64,000 bases of DNA, taken from the NCBI GenBank assembly GCA_947647735.1, contig CANSLJ010000007.1, positions 1 through 64,000 of the forward strand, read 5' to 3'. This DNA comes from an uncultured bacterium. GTDB taxonomy: Bacteria > Bacillota > Clostridia > Lachnospirales > Lachnospiraceae. The notes beneath the pieces are model-generated. The model was not told the DNA's origin and made no database searches. It saw nothing but the letters and a program-made list of their open reading frames with translations. A program made the position numbers and the translations under genes. Each line of letters opens with the position of its first letter. The stretch's first letter is position 1. Positions 24,832 through 33,630 of the stretch are shown here, piece by piece.

Positions 24832-25899
24832 TTGAAGCTTGGAAAAGAAAAAACGCTGCGATGCAGGCTGTTTATTGTTCTTTTTTTCTATATTCTGGCC
24901 GGCTATTTTTTTATGATGGGAATGCAGTATGCATTTCCTTTTTTTCAAAATCCGGTGACGGAATATCTGTACTGGAGGCTGGACGTTATCTATTTTCTTT
25001 ATCTTGTGATCGGGATGCCCTGCATTTTTTACCATTTCTGGAAAAAGCCGTGGCGTTATCTGGAGGAAGTGATCAGGGCAGCGCAGACTGTAAATGATGA
25101 AAATGAAACGCCGGTCGCACTATCGGAGCCTCTGCATGAAGTGGAAAAGCAGATGAACGGGATCAAGATGTCCATGCTGATGAGCAGGCAGGCGGCGAAG
25201 GAGGCGGAGGATAAGAAAAATGAGCTGGTCATGTATCTGGCGCATGATATCCGCACGCCGTTGACGACAGTGATCGGTTATTTAAGCCTGCTGGAGGAAG
25301 CACCGGATATGCCGGAGGCCCAGAGAGCGAAATATGTGGGGACAGCGCTGAAAAAGGCGGAGCGGCTGGAGACGCTGATCAATGAAATGTTTGAGATTAC
25401 GAGATATCACACAAACAGGATAAGATTGGATAAAAGGCCTGTTGATCTGCATGCTCTGTTATCTCAGGTCATCGATGATTTTTATCCCGCGCTGACAAAA
25501 AAGGGAAACACGATCAACATGTCCGTAGAGACCCTTGAGAGTGAGGGATTGACGGTGGCAGGGGATGCCGAAAAGCTGGCAAGGGTTTTTCATAATCTGT
25601 TGAAAAATGCGGTATCTTACAGTGATGCTGGTACGGAGATCAGGATTTTGGCGGAAAAAAGAAATCGGCATGTTGTAATCCTGTTTGAAAACCATGGGCC
25701 GGAAATCCCGAAAGAAGAGCTGGAGATGGTGTTTGAAAAGTTCCATCGTCTGAGTGAGTCTAGAACATCGGATACGGGTGGCACTGGGCTGGGATTGTCC
25801 ATTGCGCGGGAGATCGTCCGCCTGCACGGCGGGGAGATCACGGCGGAGAGCAGCGGGGGGATGGTCAGGTTTAGGGTTGTGCTGCCGTGTGAAGGTTAG
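24832..25899 (+). CDS. VanS-like sensor histidine kinase, TTG start
   Basis: 355 residues from TTG 24832, which lies eight bases after GGAGG (24819-24823) at the end of the regulator gene. Two membrane helices (about 10-35 and 50-68), a short HAMP-like linker, then the kinase core: His138 in VMYLAHDIRTPLTTVIGYLSLL, N-box NLLKNAVSYSDAG, and G-box TGGTGLGLSIAREI. The core closely resembles VanS (compare GYLSLLEEAPDMP and FEITRY). The sensing loop is short and does not resemble a known glycopeptide sensor. Coupled to the preceding gene. Confidence 0.92.
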   Translation: MKLGKEKTLRCRLFIVLFFYILAGYFFMMGMQYAFPFFQNPVTEYLYWRLDVIYFLYLVIGMPCIFYHFWKKPWRYLEEVIRAAQTVNDENETPVALSEPLHEVEKQMNGIKMSMLMSRQAAKEAEDKKNELVMYLAHDIRTPLTTVIGYLSLLEEAPDMPEAQRAKYVGTALKKAERLETLINEMFEITRYHTNRIRLDKRPVDLHALLSQVIDDFYPALTKKGNTINMSVETLESEGLTVAGDAEKLARVFHNLLKNAVSYSDAGTEIRILAEKRNRHVVILFENHGPEIPKEELEMVFEKFHRLSESRTSDTGGTGLGLSIAREIVRLHGGEITAESSGGMVRFRVVLPCEG

Positions 25900-25933
25900 C
25901 TGGATCATCTGGTGCAGCTGGAAAGATTATTAG

Positions 25934-26745
25934 TTAGATGACACAGCTAATGGCAGGGTTTAGATCCCGCCAGTTCGGGATAAACCCCATGGCTTTTTCA
26001 ACAGTTGAAATAGAAATTGTATTTAGTTGTTGAGCCAGATATTTCATCTGTGCATCCAAAGCTTCGTAAAACAGGCATTTCTGAAAATGGAGAGTACTTT
26101 TAATATGCTGTTTAATTCATCTGGTTTCAGGTTGAAAAAACGTTCGATATCATTCTGATCCTGCTGTTTTAAATTTGCATAAAAAATACTGATTGTTCCC
26201 AGAGTCAGGGTGTTTACTAATACCCATAATGGGACGTATCCGTATTCAAGCATATAATGGGAAATCATGGGATTATTTTTTGATAGTTGTCTGGCAATTT
26301 CTCTTTGAAGGCCGGCAATAAGGTCAGAAACATCTCCTATTTTTTGAGCAGGTGTTTTTCGCTCACCAGAGTGAACAGAAATCTCGAAATTAGATACTTT
26401 CAGGTAATTGTCATGTCCATATTTTCGAGAAAAATTGTGGGCCAGTACACTTTTAATATTATTTTCGATTTCCAATATATAGCGTATAAAAAGATTTCTT
26501 AATTCTCTGTCGAACAGGTAAAGAGCGTAGATTTCCTCAAATTTTGTACCGGTCAGGTACTGTTCATCTGGGCCGGTGTAATCAGCATCAAGAAATAACC
26601 ATTTATATCCATTGAAAAGATTATAATAATTTTCCGCTTCAATGATTTTCCGTGTACAGGCATCATTTGAGATCAGTAATCCACGCGATATTTGTTTGTG
26701 GAGTTGATCAGAGGTGGTAGTAAAGACTTTAGATGTGCCAGGCAT
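25934..26745 (-). pseudogene. Abi (AbiD/AbiF, Abi_2) abortive-infection gene, broken at HEPN motif
   Basis: Reads MPGTSKVFTTTSDQLHKQI onward with clear Abi_2 features: YALYLFDRELRNLFIRYILEIENNIKSVLAHNFS and YVPLWVLVNTLTLGTISIFYANL. The frame should end in the HEPN RNase motif (RN, then His) but instead reads FRNACFTKLWMHR and stops at 26044. A different frame from 26071 to 25934 continues as an Abi-type C-terminus (FYEALDAQMKYLAQQL, AMGFIPNWRDLN). A deletion plus frameshift at about 26070 thus removed the catalytic histidine. Intact relatives sense phage and cleave RNA. A good site (GAGGT) precedes the start. Probably inactive. Confidence 0.78.
25956..25987. other. Hairpin in the 3' remnant of the Abi gene
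   Basis: GGGTTTA-GA-TCCCG pairs with CGGGA-TAAACCC (12 pairs, 2-base bulge, 6-base loop), and TTTTT lies seven bases further at 25994-25998. It could end transcription of the VanS-like gene, but it also lies within former Abi coding sequence. The T-run distance is long for a terminator. Confidence 0.4.
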
Positions 26746-26877
26746 TGAATTTTACCTCGTGTAATAGAAAACCCCGGGCCCGTAGGTCACCGGAGTATGA
26801 TCAGCGTTATTGTATGCAGATGTTTTATTTTTAATGAAGATACTGTAGCATGTTTTTTGAATTGGGTCAATAGTTTA

Positions 26878-26905
26878 TTGAAATTTTTGAAGGGAATTTT
26901 ATACT
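26878..26905 (+). promoter_or_regulatory. Promoter of hairpin-controlled ABC operon
   Basis: TTGAAA (26878-26883), a 16-base spacer and TATACT (26900-26905). This predicts a leader of about 125 bases before the ATPase start. Confidence 0.6.
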
Positions 26906-26973
26906 TTTATTTGATAATGTTCCGAAAAAATAGGAATTTCTTAGGAAGATTCCAGTATAAATTTAGAGATTGG

Positions 26974-27016
26974 AATGCCTCTGTTCGGTACAATAGTTAC
27001 TGAACAGAGGCATTTT
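26974..27016 (+). promoter_or_regulatory. 17-bp leader hairpin with U-tract (attenuator candidate)
   Basis: Bases 26974-26990 pair with 26998-27014 (17 pairs, one G-T wobble, 7-base loop), and the stem runs into TTTT. The structure ends 22 bases before the ATPase ATG (27038). As a terminator inside the leader it would stop transcription before the exporter unless read-through is induced. A smaller hairpin (about 26935-26955, GGAAT/ATTCC) lies just upstream. Confidence 0.65.
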
Positions 27017-27037
27017 ATAATAGAAGGAGTGATGAGC

Positions 27038-27916
27038 ATGGAACTGAAAATTGACCATTTAAACAAACAGTTCAAAGACAAAAGGGCTGTTCATAATGTC
27101 AGCCTCTCGCTGACAGAGGGCGTCTGGGGACTGCTGGGCGCCAACGGCGCAGGAAAGACTACACTGATGCGTATGATTGCAGATATTTTGACACCCGACA
27201 GCGGAACGATCAGTTATAACGGAACGAATATCCGGAAAATGGGAGGTGCTTACCGGAATCTGTTCGGATTTCTGCCGCAGGATTTCGGGTATTCCCGTGA
27301 TTTTACGGTAAAGGATTATCTGGAATATGTGGCGGCGCTGAAGGACGTTCCGGCGGGGGAAACGGGGAAGAAGATTGACTATCTTCTGGATGTCCTGACG
27401 CTTTCTGATGTGAAAAGGAAAAAGATTGCAAAGCTGTCCGGCGGTATGAAGCGGCGGGTGGGAATCGCCCAGGCGATGCTGAACGATCCGAAGATATTAG
27501 TGATGGATGAGCCCACAGCAGGACTTGATCCCGGTGAGAGAGTGCGTTTCCGCAACTTTATTTCCGAGTTCTCCCATGACAGGATCGTGCTGATCTCCAC
27601 CCATATCGTTTCTGATATTGAGTATATCGCGGCGAGAAATATCATTATGAAAGCAGGGGAAGTTGTGGATGTGGGAACAACAGATGAACTTGTGCGGAAG
27701 ATTGAGAGGACGGTGTGGAACTGCACTGTGCCGGAGAAAGATTTGATTCGATGTGAGGAGAAACTGAGAATGATCAATCAACGCAGTGAAGATAACAGGA
27801 GAGTGTCGATCCGGTATTTGTCTGAGACGCCGGAATTGGAGGGTTCGGTTCCGGCAGAGCCGCGTCTGGAGGACTTGTATCTGTGGTATTTTCCGCAGGG
27901 TAATACGGAACTGTAA
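27038..27916 (+). CDS. ABC transporter ATP-binding protein
   Basis: 292-residue ATPase. The start at ATG 27038 sits eight bases after AGAAGGAG; an earlier in-frame start would fall inside the leader hairpin. Walker A GANGAGKT (about residue 35), signature LSGGMKRRVG, Walker B LVMDEPTAGLDPG, H-switch STHIVSD. The C-terminal part (about 220-292) is regulatory, with ELEGSVPAEPRLEDLYLWYF. Together with the following permease it forms an ABC-2 exporter of unknown substrate. Confidence 0.93.
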   Translation: MELKIDHLNKQFKDKRAVHNVSLSLTEGVWGLLGANGAGKTTLMRMIADILTPDSGTISYNGTNIRKMGGAYRNLFGFLPQDFGYSRDFTVKDYLEYVAALKDVPAGETGKKIDYLLDVLTLSDVKRKKIAKLSGGMKRRVGIAQAMLNDPKILVMDEPTAGLDPGERVRFRNFISEFSHDRIVLISTHIVSDIEYIAARNIIMKAGEVVDVGTTDELVRKIERTVWNCTVPEKDLIRCEEKLRMINQRSEDNRRVSIRYLSETPELEGSVPAEPRLEDLYLWYFPQGNTEL

Positions 27917-27971
27917 ACAGCAGATAAGCGGTCAGTATCTGCGGAACTGGAATAGGAGGTTATATAATAAA

Positions 27972-29210
27972 ATGCGTTTATTTTGTTTAGAATGGAAAAG
28001 AATGATAAAGTCACGCCGCACCTTTGTACTGCTTGTGGTCGCGCTGCTGATGTCTGTGGTGATGGCGTTTCTGCCGGTGAGTTTTGAATCGATCAACCGG
28101 TCGGAGGAAAACGGCAGTGTCACAGAGTTGAACGGTTTATCAGCAATCTGGTTTAAAAAAGGTTGTTATCAGAAGACGGCGGGCGAGATCACTCCGCAGA
28201 AAATGGCGGATGTCCTGCGGACATATCAGTATTATGTAGGGGAATACGGTTCTGTGGATGATATCCCGCTGGATATTTATATAGAAAAGGTTATGGCCCT
28301 CAGGCCTGTGATCAAAGGGCTGTCTGAGATTTATGCAGATCCTAAAACCGGTATTGGCACAGATCTGATGGAGATCGATCCGGATGAGGTGGAGCAGCAT
28401 TTTTATGAGCAGTGTGCATCTCATCTGGAGGATGTGATGGATCTTGAGCAAAAAGAACACCCAGCAGCGGGACAGTATGCTGTGAAAAAATATGCGGGGG
28501 CAGATCGGCCTTTCCGTCTGTATTCCGGTATCAGCAGGGATGCCTTTGACTATACTACCTTGTATATTTTATTGTTGGCAGTCCTCTGCACAGCGATTGC
28601 AGCGCCGGTTTTTGCGAATGAATATCAGAACGGCAGTGATGCCATACTGCGGTGTACCAAATACGGGCGTACCAGACTGGCTGTTACAAGGATCCTGACA
28701 GTATGCAGTATTTTTATTGTGGTTTTCCTGACAGGAATGGCAGTTCATCTCTCAATCCTGAACGCCGCCTTTGGCAGGGAATGCCTGGATACTTCCTTTC
28801 AGATGCTGTTTTCCATTATCAATCTGCCGGATATGAATCTGAGACAGCTTCAGATTGTTCTCGTATCAGCAGGGCTTCTTTCCATGCTGTCAGGCACCGG
28901 CTGTACGCTTTTTCTATCGGCAAAGTGCAAAGAGCCTTTGACAGTGCTGCTGGTCTCTATGGTGATATTATTTCTGCCGATATTTGCCTGCAGCGCATTG
29001 GGAGGTTCCTCGTGGATCTCGACGATCCTGCCGTCATCAGGGATCGGCCTGCAGAACAATTTTCTGTATCAGCTCTGTAATTTCAATTTTCTGCATCTTG
29101 GAGGGCAGAGTTTCTGGACGCCGTATGTGATTTTAGTATCGGCGGCAGTGGAAATGCCGGTGTTTCTGGTTCTGGCGGTTATATCTTACTGCAGGCATCA
29201 GACAGTATAA
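27972..29210 (+). CDS. ABC-2-type permease with large external domain
   Basis: 412 residues from ATG 27972, with AGGAGG (27954-27959) upstream; longer frames would run through the ATPase gene. An N-terminal helix (FVLLVVALLMSVVMAFLP) precedes an external helical domain (about 40-195). Six or so C-terminal helices follow, with the loop FANEYQNGSDAILRCTKYGRTRL typical of ABC-2 permeases. It closes the two-gene operon. A hairpin-led operon with a lone permease is common among antibiotic-responsive exporters, but the substrate is unknown. Confidence 0.85.
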   Translation: MRLFCLEWKRMIKSRRTFVLLVVALLMSVVMAFLPVSFESINRSEENGSVTELNGLSAIWFKKGCYQKTAGEITPQKMADVLRTYQYYVGEYGSVDDIPLDIYIEKVMALRPVIKGLSEIYADPKTGIGTDLMEIDPDEVEQHFYEQCASHLEDVMDLEQKEHPAAGQYAVKKYAGADRPFRLYSGISRDAFDYTTLYILLLAVLCTAIAAPVFANEYQNGSDAILRCTKYGRTRLAVTRILTVCSIFIVVFLTGMAVHLSILNAAFGRECLDTSFQMLFSIINLPDMNLRQLQIVLVSAGLLSMLSGTGCTLFLSAKCKEPLTVLLVSMVILFLPIFACSALGGSSWISTILPSSGIGLQNNFLYQLCNFNFLHLGGQSFWTPYVILVSAAVEMPVFLVLAVISYCRHQTV

Positions 29211-29226
29211 ACGAGGCAGTTGATCG

Positions 29227-29709
29227 TTATATGTCCAGTTTCATATAGATGGAAGTATCCATGGGGCTGTCATTGTAACTTTCAATCTCATAAAAGCCGT
29301 ATTTCCGGTATATGTAAAGTGCGCTCTCCAAAAAGGGGAGCGTATCTAACAGCATATGGGAATAGCCGATCGCTCTTGCATCTGCCAGAATTTTTTGGAT
29401 GAGTTGGTCCCCGATATGCATTCCTCTGAACGCTGGTTTTACATAAAGGCGTTTCATCTCACAATTTTGCTCATCAATCTTCCTCAGCCCGATACAGCCA
29501 GCCGGTTCTCCATCACAGTATGCCAGATACAGACGGCCGTCCGGCTCACCGTATTTCGATTCCAGATGTTTTATTTCCTCATCATAGTGCTGGATGTCGA
29601 GATATTTTTGAAAGGAACTGTCACCAGAAATCAGCATATTTGTGTATTCGGAGAAGAGGGCGGCTGTTTCCTGAGGATGGGCATAGGCGGGGATTATTTT
29701 AATGTTCAT
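29227..29709 (-). CDS. GNAT-family N-acetyltransferase
   Basis: 160 residues on the minus strand. Acetyl-CoA loop VKPAFRGMHIGDQLIQKI, preceded by CEMKRLYV and followed by the typical ALYIYRKYGFYEIESYNDSP ending. Such GNATs act on small molecules or proteins; the substrate is not deducible. A GGAGA-type site precedes the start. It converges with the ABC operon ending 16 bases away; no terminator is obvious between them. Confidence 0.87.
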   Translation of the reverse strand: MNIKIIPAYAHPQETAALFSEYTNMLISGDSSFQKYLDIQHYDEEIKHLESKYGEPDGRLYLAYCDGEPAGCIGLRKIDEQNCEMKRLYVKPAFRGMHIGDQLIQKILADARAIGYSHMLLDTLPFLESALYIYRKYGFYEIESYNDSPMDTSIYMKLDI

Positions 29710-29766
29710 GAAGATTTCTCCGTGGTATTATATTTCTTTATGGTTTTCAGGATCAGAAATTGTAAA

Positions 29767-30177
29767 TTATCCTGTATAGGCATCATCTGCGTGATTGGTA
29801 AAATCCTGTTTTGCAAGCCATAGCCGTTCTTCCTCCGTCTCCGGGATATCAATCCGCTCAATTTTGAAAATGACCGGTCTTGTGCCGTCATTGCAGCAGG
29901 CGATCATCATGCGGTCGTCATTCGTCCATTTATGCATGATAGACCCGCCCTGCAGGGCAGTGTAGACATATCTGCTGATGGCATCCCAGGCCTCTCCGCA
30001 GAATTTTCCATTCATCAGGTGATAAAAGTCGTCGCATTCGGCGGTCCTTTTTAACAGGAAGGTATCGCCGGCCTTGAAGCAGGGACATGGCCCTGACTTT
30101 GGATCGGCAAGATATTTTTCCTGATAATCGGTGAAGACCTTTGTTTCCAGTACAGTTATTTTGCATTCGTGCTGCAT
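29767..30177 (-). CDS. TIGR04076-family protein
   Basis: 136 residues with the family pattern: CKITVLETKVFTDYQEKYL, GPCPCFKAGDTFLL, KFCGEAWDAISRYVYTALQGG and CCNDGTRPVIFKIERI. Two cysteine-rich spots (GPCPC and ACC) may bind metal or act in redox. The family is common in anaerobic Firmicutes; its function is unknown. AAGGAG precedes ATG on the minus strand. It lies 57 bases upstream of the GNAT gene in the same direction. Confidence 0.8.
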   Translation of the reverse strand: MQHECKITVLETKVFTDYQEKYLADPKSGPCPCFKAGDTFLLKRTAECDDFYHLMNGKFCGEAWDAISRYVYTALQGGSIMHKWTNDDRMMIACCNDGTRPVIFKIERIDIPETEEERLWLAKQDFTNHADDAYTG

Positions 30178-30273
30178 AAATGATTTCTCCTTTTAAGATA
30201 TATTTATTTTACTGTTCAATAAAGCGGAATTTTGAGAACATTGTACTTTATAGTCAGGGAGCAGGAATTTGGA

Positions 30274-30810
30274 TCAGGAATGCTCTTTTACATATTGTAA
30301 AAACTCGGGCGTTTTTGACCAGTATTTTATGCCCCAGTTTTCAAAATTCCACTTATCCATGTACTCGTTACATTCAAAATCAATATAATATATTTCTTCA
30401 TTCTGTACAACAAAATTCGTCGGGAAATAATCGATATTCATATGCGCCGCGTATAGCAGATTGCACATGTGTTTTATCTGGTCAAGATAGGCAGGAATCA
30501 TCTTATCCTGCAACACCAATTCATAAATGGTATCACCGTCTATAAATTCTTTCAAAATCCGCTCGTTTTCTATATCAACATCGATCATGGCAGGAATCTT
30601 TATGCCTGTTTTTTTCAGCCGGTTATAATCGTTTATTTCTGCCTCGATCTTATTTCCAAACTGGTAATAATCGCAGGGTTCATGGTGGATCTGCTTCAAT
30701 ACATATTTTTTTGTTCTGTCATCAGCCAGATAGGAATATCCGCCTTTTCCTTTTCCCAGAAGTTTCAGTATTTTATATTCTTTTCCATTTACGGTCATTT
30801 TTTCAGGCAT
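30274..30810 (-). CDS. Protein-kinase-like (ABC1/Kdo-type) small phosphotransferase
   Basis: 178 residues with a minimal kinase fold: glycine-rich LGKGKGGYSYLA (about 18-29), VLKQI lysine, a catalytic-loop-like HMNIDYFPTNFVV and the metal-binding YYIDFECNEY (a DFG equivalent). It is shorter than Ser/Thr kinases and may act on a small molecule or be a stripped-down regulator. No membrane helix. A weak ribosome site and the neighbouring upstream region (30811-30984) hold no other gene. Confidence 0.72.
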   Translation of the reverse strand: MPEKMTVNGKEYKILKLLGKGKGGYSYLADDRTKKYVLKQIHHEPCDYYQFGNKIEAEINDYNRLKKTGIKIPAMIDVDIENERILKEFIDGDTIYELVLQDKMIPAYLDQIKHMCNLLYAAHMNIDYFPTNFVVQNEEIYYIDFECNEYMDKWNFENWGIKYWSKTPEFLQYVKEHS

Positions 30811-30984
30811 TGTTGATTTCAGCGTTCCCTTTCCTAATTTCGATCAGCATAAAGACGCCCGCGGAGTGTGTGGCTGCTGCTTCTATATGATTATAGTTTA
30901 TTTTCTGAGGGAATACAATTTCGAAATTTAGGTAATGGGTTATAGTCCGCTCAGAGAGAAAAATTTGTGAAAAAAATAAATTTA

Positions 30985-31013
30985 TTGACATAAAATTTAT
31001 ATTTATTTATACT
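30985..31013 (+). promoter_or_regulatory. Near-consensus promoter with flanking AT palindromes
   Basis: TTGACA (30985-30990), 17 bases and TATACT (31008-31013). The -35 is bracketed by ATAAATTTAT (about 30976-30985) and ATAAAATTTAT (30990-31000), both palindromic, suggesting an operator. The leader runs to ATG 31118. Confidence 0.75.
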
Positions 31014-31117
31014 ATAAAAAACAAGGAAAGTAAGGATATAAAACAAAAGATAACACAAGAGAAAGGAAATCGTAACACAGAACAAGAAACAGGAAAAATG
31101 AAAAGGAGAGTGTAAAA

Positions 31118-32167
31118 ATGTATCATCTAAGATTAAAAGGCAGCCATTATGAAATGGGCGTAAAGCGCGGGAAGATATTTAACAGGAGCAGGATATCCTT
31201 TCCGCTGAAGTTGGATGATTTCCAGCTGGAGCACGGCAGGCGGAGTGAGGAGATATTGAGGAAGTTTTTCCCCGAGGTCTGTGAGGAGATAAGAGGCGTC
31301 AGCGATACGATAGGAGCTGATTATCTATATTTTGCATCCTGGATGTTATGCATGGGATGCTGTATGTATAATCTGGAGCAGAATATTCCTGTGGAGATCC
31401 GTGGATGCACCGCTTTTGCCTATGAAAAGGAGGGCAGGGTGATATACGGCAGGAATAATGACCTGCCGCCTTATCTGCGGAAAGGATGTAAAAGTGAGAT
31501 CTATACACCCGATGTCGGCAACAGATTCAACATTACCACGTCTTCTTTTATCAATGGGGAGGAGGGAGTAAATGAACACGGGCTTGCCGCCGCCATGACT
31601 TTTGTGATGACAGACTTAAAAAAGATTCAGGCGGGACTTAACTCCTGTTTTATCGTGCGGTATCTGCTGGAAAAAGCAAAAAATACAAAACAGGCAATAT
31701 CGCTCCTCTATGAGCTTCCTGTGGCTTCCAACTGCAATATCCTGTTGGCGGACCGGAGCGGAGAGATGGCGGTTATGGAGTGTACGCCCGCTGTAAAAAG
31801 AATCCGGGAGGCAGAATGTTTTAAGGAAGGCAGGATCGTATGCACGGTCAACAGCTTTACGTCGGACGAAATGAACCAATATGATGATGCCCACGGCGAT
31901 GATTATGATTCTTACAAGCGGTACGAGACGGTGCTTAACGGTTTTTCAAAGCATATAGGGGACGACTGTATCGAAACGACAAAGCAGCTTCTGAAAGGGG
32001 ACTATGGCTTTATCTGCCAGTATGATAACGAGCCTGATTTTGAGACTGTCTGGAGCAGTATATTTGATCTGAAATCCCTGATGGTTTACCGCGCGGAGGG
32101 AGATCCGCGGAAGGTGAAGTTTGTGGAGGATAGCAGGTTGAGAGACAAAACACTGACTACCGGATGA
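31118..32167 (+). CDS. C45-family acyltransferase/hydrolase (AAT-like)
   Basis: 349 residues, similar to acyl-CoA:6-aminopenicillanate acyltransferases and choloylglycine-type Ntn hydrolases. The expected nucleophile is Cys97 in IRGCTAFAY, with GRNNDLP following and the EEGVNEHGLAAAMTF and NCNILLADRSGEMAVME segments. In this family the Cys is freed by autocatalytic cleavage. Here the protein would have to cut after Gly96; no signal peptide is present, so it is cytoplasmic. The substrate could be an acylated amino acid or beta-lactam-like molecule. AAAAGGAGAG precedes the start and the promoter is unusually strong. Confidence 0.85.
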   Translation: MYHLRLKGSHYEMGVKRGKIFNRSRISFPLKLDDFQLEHGRRSEEILRKFFPEVCEEIRGVSDTIGADYLYFASWMLCMGCCMYNLEQNIPVEIRGCTAFAYEKEGRVIYGRNNDLPPYLRKGCKSEIYTPDVGNRFNITTSSFINGEEGVNEHGLAAAMTFVMTDLKKIQAGLNSCFIVRYLLEKAKNTKQAISLLYELPVASNCNILLADRSGEMAVMECTPAVKRIREAECFKEGRIVCTVNSFTSDEMNQYDDAHGDDYDSYKRYETVLNGFSKHIGDDCIETTKQLLKGDYGFICQYDNEPDFETVWSSIFDLKSLMVYRAEGDPRKVKFVEDSRLRDKTLTTG

Positions 32168-32176
32168 ACCGGTGGT

Positions 32177-32632
32177 TTACCCCCTGTAAATATACATCCT
32201 GCTCTGCCTGTCTTCCCCGTCCTCCTGCACCATGCAGAGAAACTCCCACCCGTAACGCTCATAAAAAGAGGTATGATCCGTTACAAGATATAAAACCGGA
32301 ATCCCGCTTGCCTTCATATCGGCACACACAGAATGAAGCAGGGCGCCGGCGATACCGTTGCAGCGCCGGTCTTTTTCTGTGTAGACCGCACATACATTAG
32401 GCGTAAGGTCTTTTCTGTTGTGAAAATCATTTTCGATAACACCAAGCCCGCCGATGATACGCTCCCCTTCCATTGCCACATACCATGCGGGGACAGCAGT
32501 TTTTCCGGCAAGGCATTCTTCCATACTTTGCCGGTATGCTTCCAGAGGAATCCCCCATTTTTCATGGAACCACAGAGCGGCATATTCTTTTAATTCAGGT
32601 TTGTCTGCTAAACGTATTATTTTGTAATCCAT
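32177..32632 (-). CDS. GNAT-family N-acetyltransferase
   Basis: 151 residues from ATG 32632 (minus strand), chosen because GAGG lies nine bases upstream and MDYKIIRLADKPELKEYA is the usual first strand. Acetyl-CoA loop: TEKDRRCNGIAGALLHSVCADM; C-terminus: SFYERYGWEFLCMV. It probably shares a transcript with the gene at 33630-32698. Substrate unknown. It converges with the C45 gene, nine bases apart. Confidence 0.85.
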   Translation of the reverse strand: MDYKIIRLADKPELKEYAALWFHEKWGIPLEAYRQSMEECLAGKTAVPAWYVAMEGERIIGGLGVIENDFHNRKDLTPNVCAVYTEKDRRCNGIAGALLHSVCADMKASGIPVLYLVTDHTSFYERYGWEFLCMVQEDGEDRQSRMYIYRG

Positions 32633-32697
32633 TTCAGTAATCCTCAACGATCGATATAACAGTCTCTTATCTGATCTCTTGCTTATGACAGGTGGAT

Positions 32698-33630
32698 TTA
32701 CGATGGGAACCACCTGACAAAAAGCCTGTTATCGGAATCTATAAAAACAGCATTTGATCTCATAAAGGAGAAATATCTTGTCAGAAGATATTTCCCTTCG
32801 TAAGACAACTGAACAGTTTCATAATCTTTCAGATTGCCCCCATCAAAAGAAGCCATCTGGAAAGTTCCATGTTTATCATAGCCTCCGTCAAACAGTATTT
32901 TTTTACTGTCAGAGGTGATCAGAAAGCCGGATGAACCGGAAATTTCAGGCGTGTAAACTGTTTCTTCATGCAGGTCTGTTTTTACAAGATCAAAGGCATC
33001 ATAGTAGTAATACCACAGGCTATCATGGTCGTCAAGATTCATCGCATAGCAGTCATAGATATCCCGGGAAGCTTCCCAAAGGATCTCGCCATTGCCGGTC
33101 CAGACGATCAATCCGCAGTGTCCTACGGGTTTGTCCCAACCATAATTCCCGAATATACCTTCGTCGAAATAGCTGGTGATAATATTCCCGTCTTTGGTTA
33201 CGATACAATCCTCGATACCGTCACCGAGACAGAATTCCTTTATGCGATTACCCTGTAGGTCAACGATCACAGCATTCATTTCCGGACCGCCTGCCACATG
33301 ATAATGGCATCTGGCACCCAGAAGCAGAATATTGTCTTTGATCGGCTGGATCATATGAAAATTCATTTTGTGAAAGCCCAGATCGACCAGCCTGTGCCCG
33401 ATTATCATTCCTTCGTACCAGTCAACATCCATAATGATGGCGGAGTAGTGGCTGTCTGCTTTCGTATCAACAAACATCCCGTTGATCCTTTCAGGAATAT
33501 GAGAACTTAAAAGAATATAAAGTTTTTCGTCATATCCGATCTTCACACAGACCAGAGAATCGATTGACTGGTTGTAGGATTTCAGCAGTTCTTTGAATGC
33601 GATTGGATGATTTAAAATAATTTCTTTCAT
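32698..33630 (-). CDS. Beta-propeller-like hypothetical protein
   Basis: 310-residue soluble protein. Repeated beta-strand blades with Gly/Asp turns (DNILLLGARCH, GNIITSYFDEGIFGNYGWD, GLIVWTGNGEILWEA, KKILFDGGYD) suggest a six- or seven-bladed propeller. No signal peptide, catalytic motif or named family is recognised. An AGGTG site precedes the start. Likely cotranscribed with the GNAT downstream. Confidence 0.65.
   Translation of the reverse strand: MKEIILNHPIAFKELLKSYNQSIDSLVCVKIGYDEKLYILLSSHIPERINGMFVDTKADSHYSAIIMDVDWYEGMIIGHRLVDLGFHKMNFHMIQPIKDNILLLGARCHYHVAGGPEMNAVIVDLQGNRIKEFCLGDGIEDCIVTKDGNIITSYFDEGIFGNYGWDKPVGHCGLIVWTGNGEILWEASRDIYDCYAMNLDDHDSLWYYYYDAFDLVKTDLHEETVYTPEISGSSGFLITSDSKKILFDGGYDKHGTFQMASFDGGNLKDYETVQLSYEGKYLLTRYFSFMRSNAVFIDSDNRLFVRWFPS

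Noticed and set aside
27016-27021. TATAAT just before the second ABC ATPase
   Set aside because: Transcription from it would start at or after the ribosome site; it is better read as hairpin tail.
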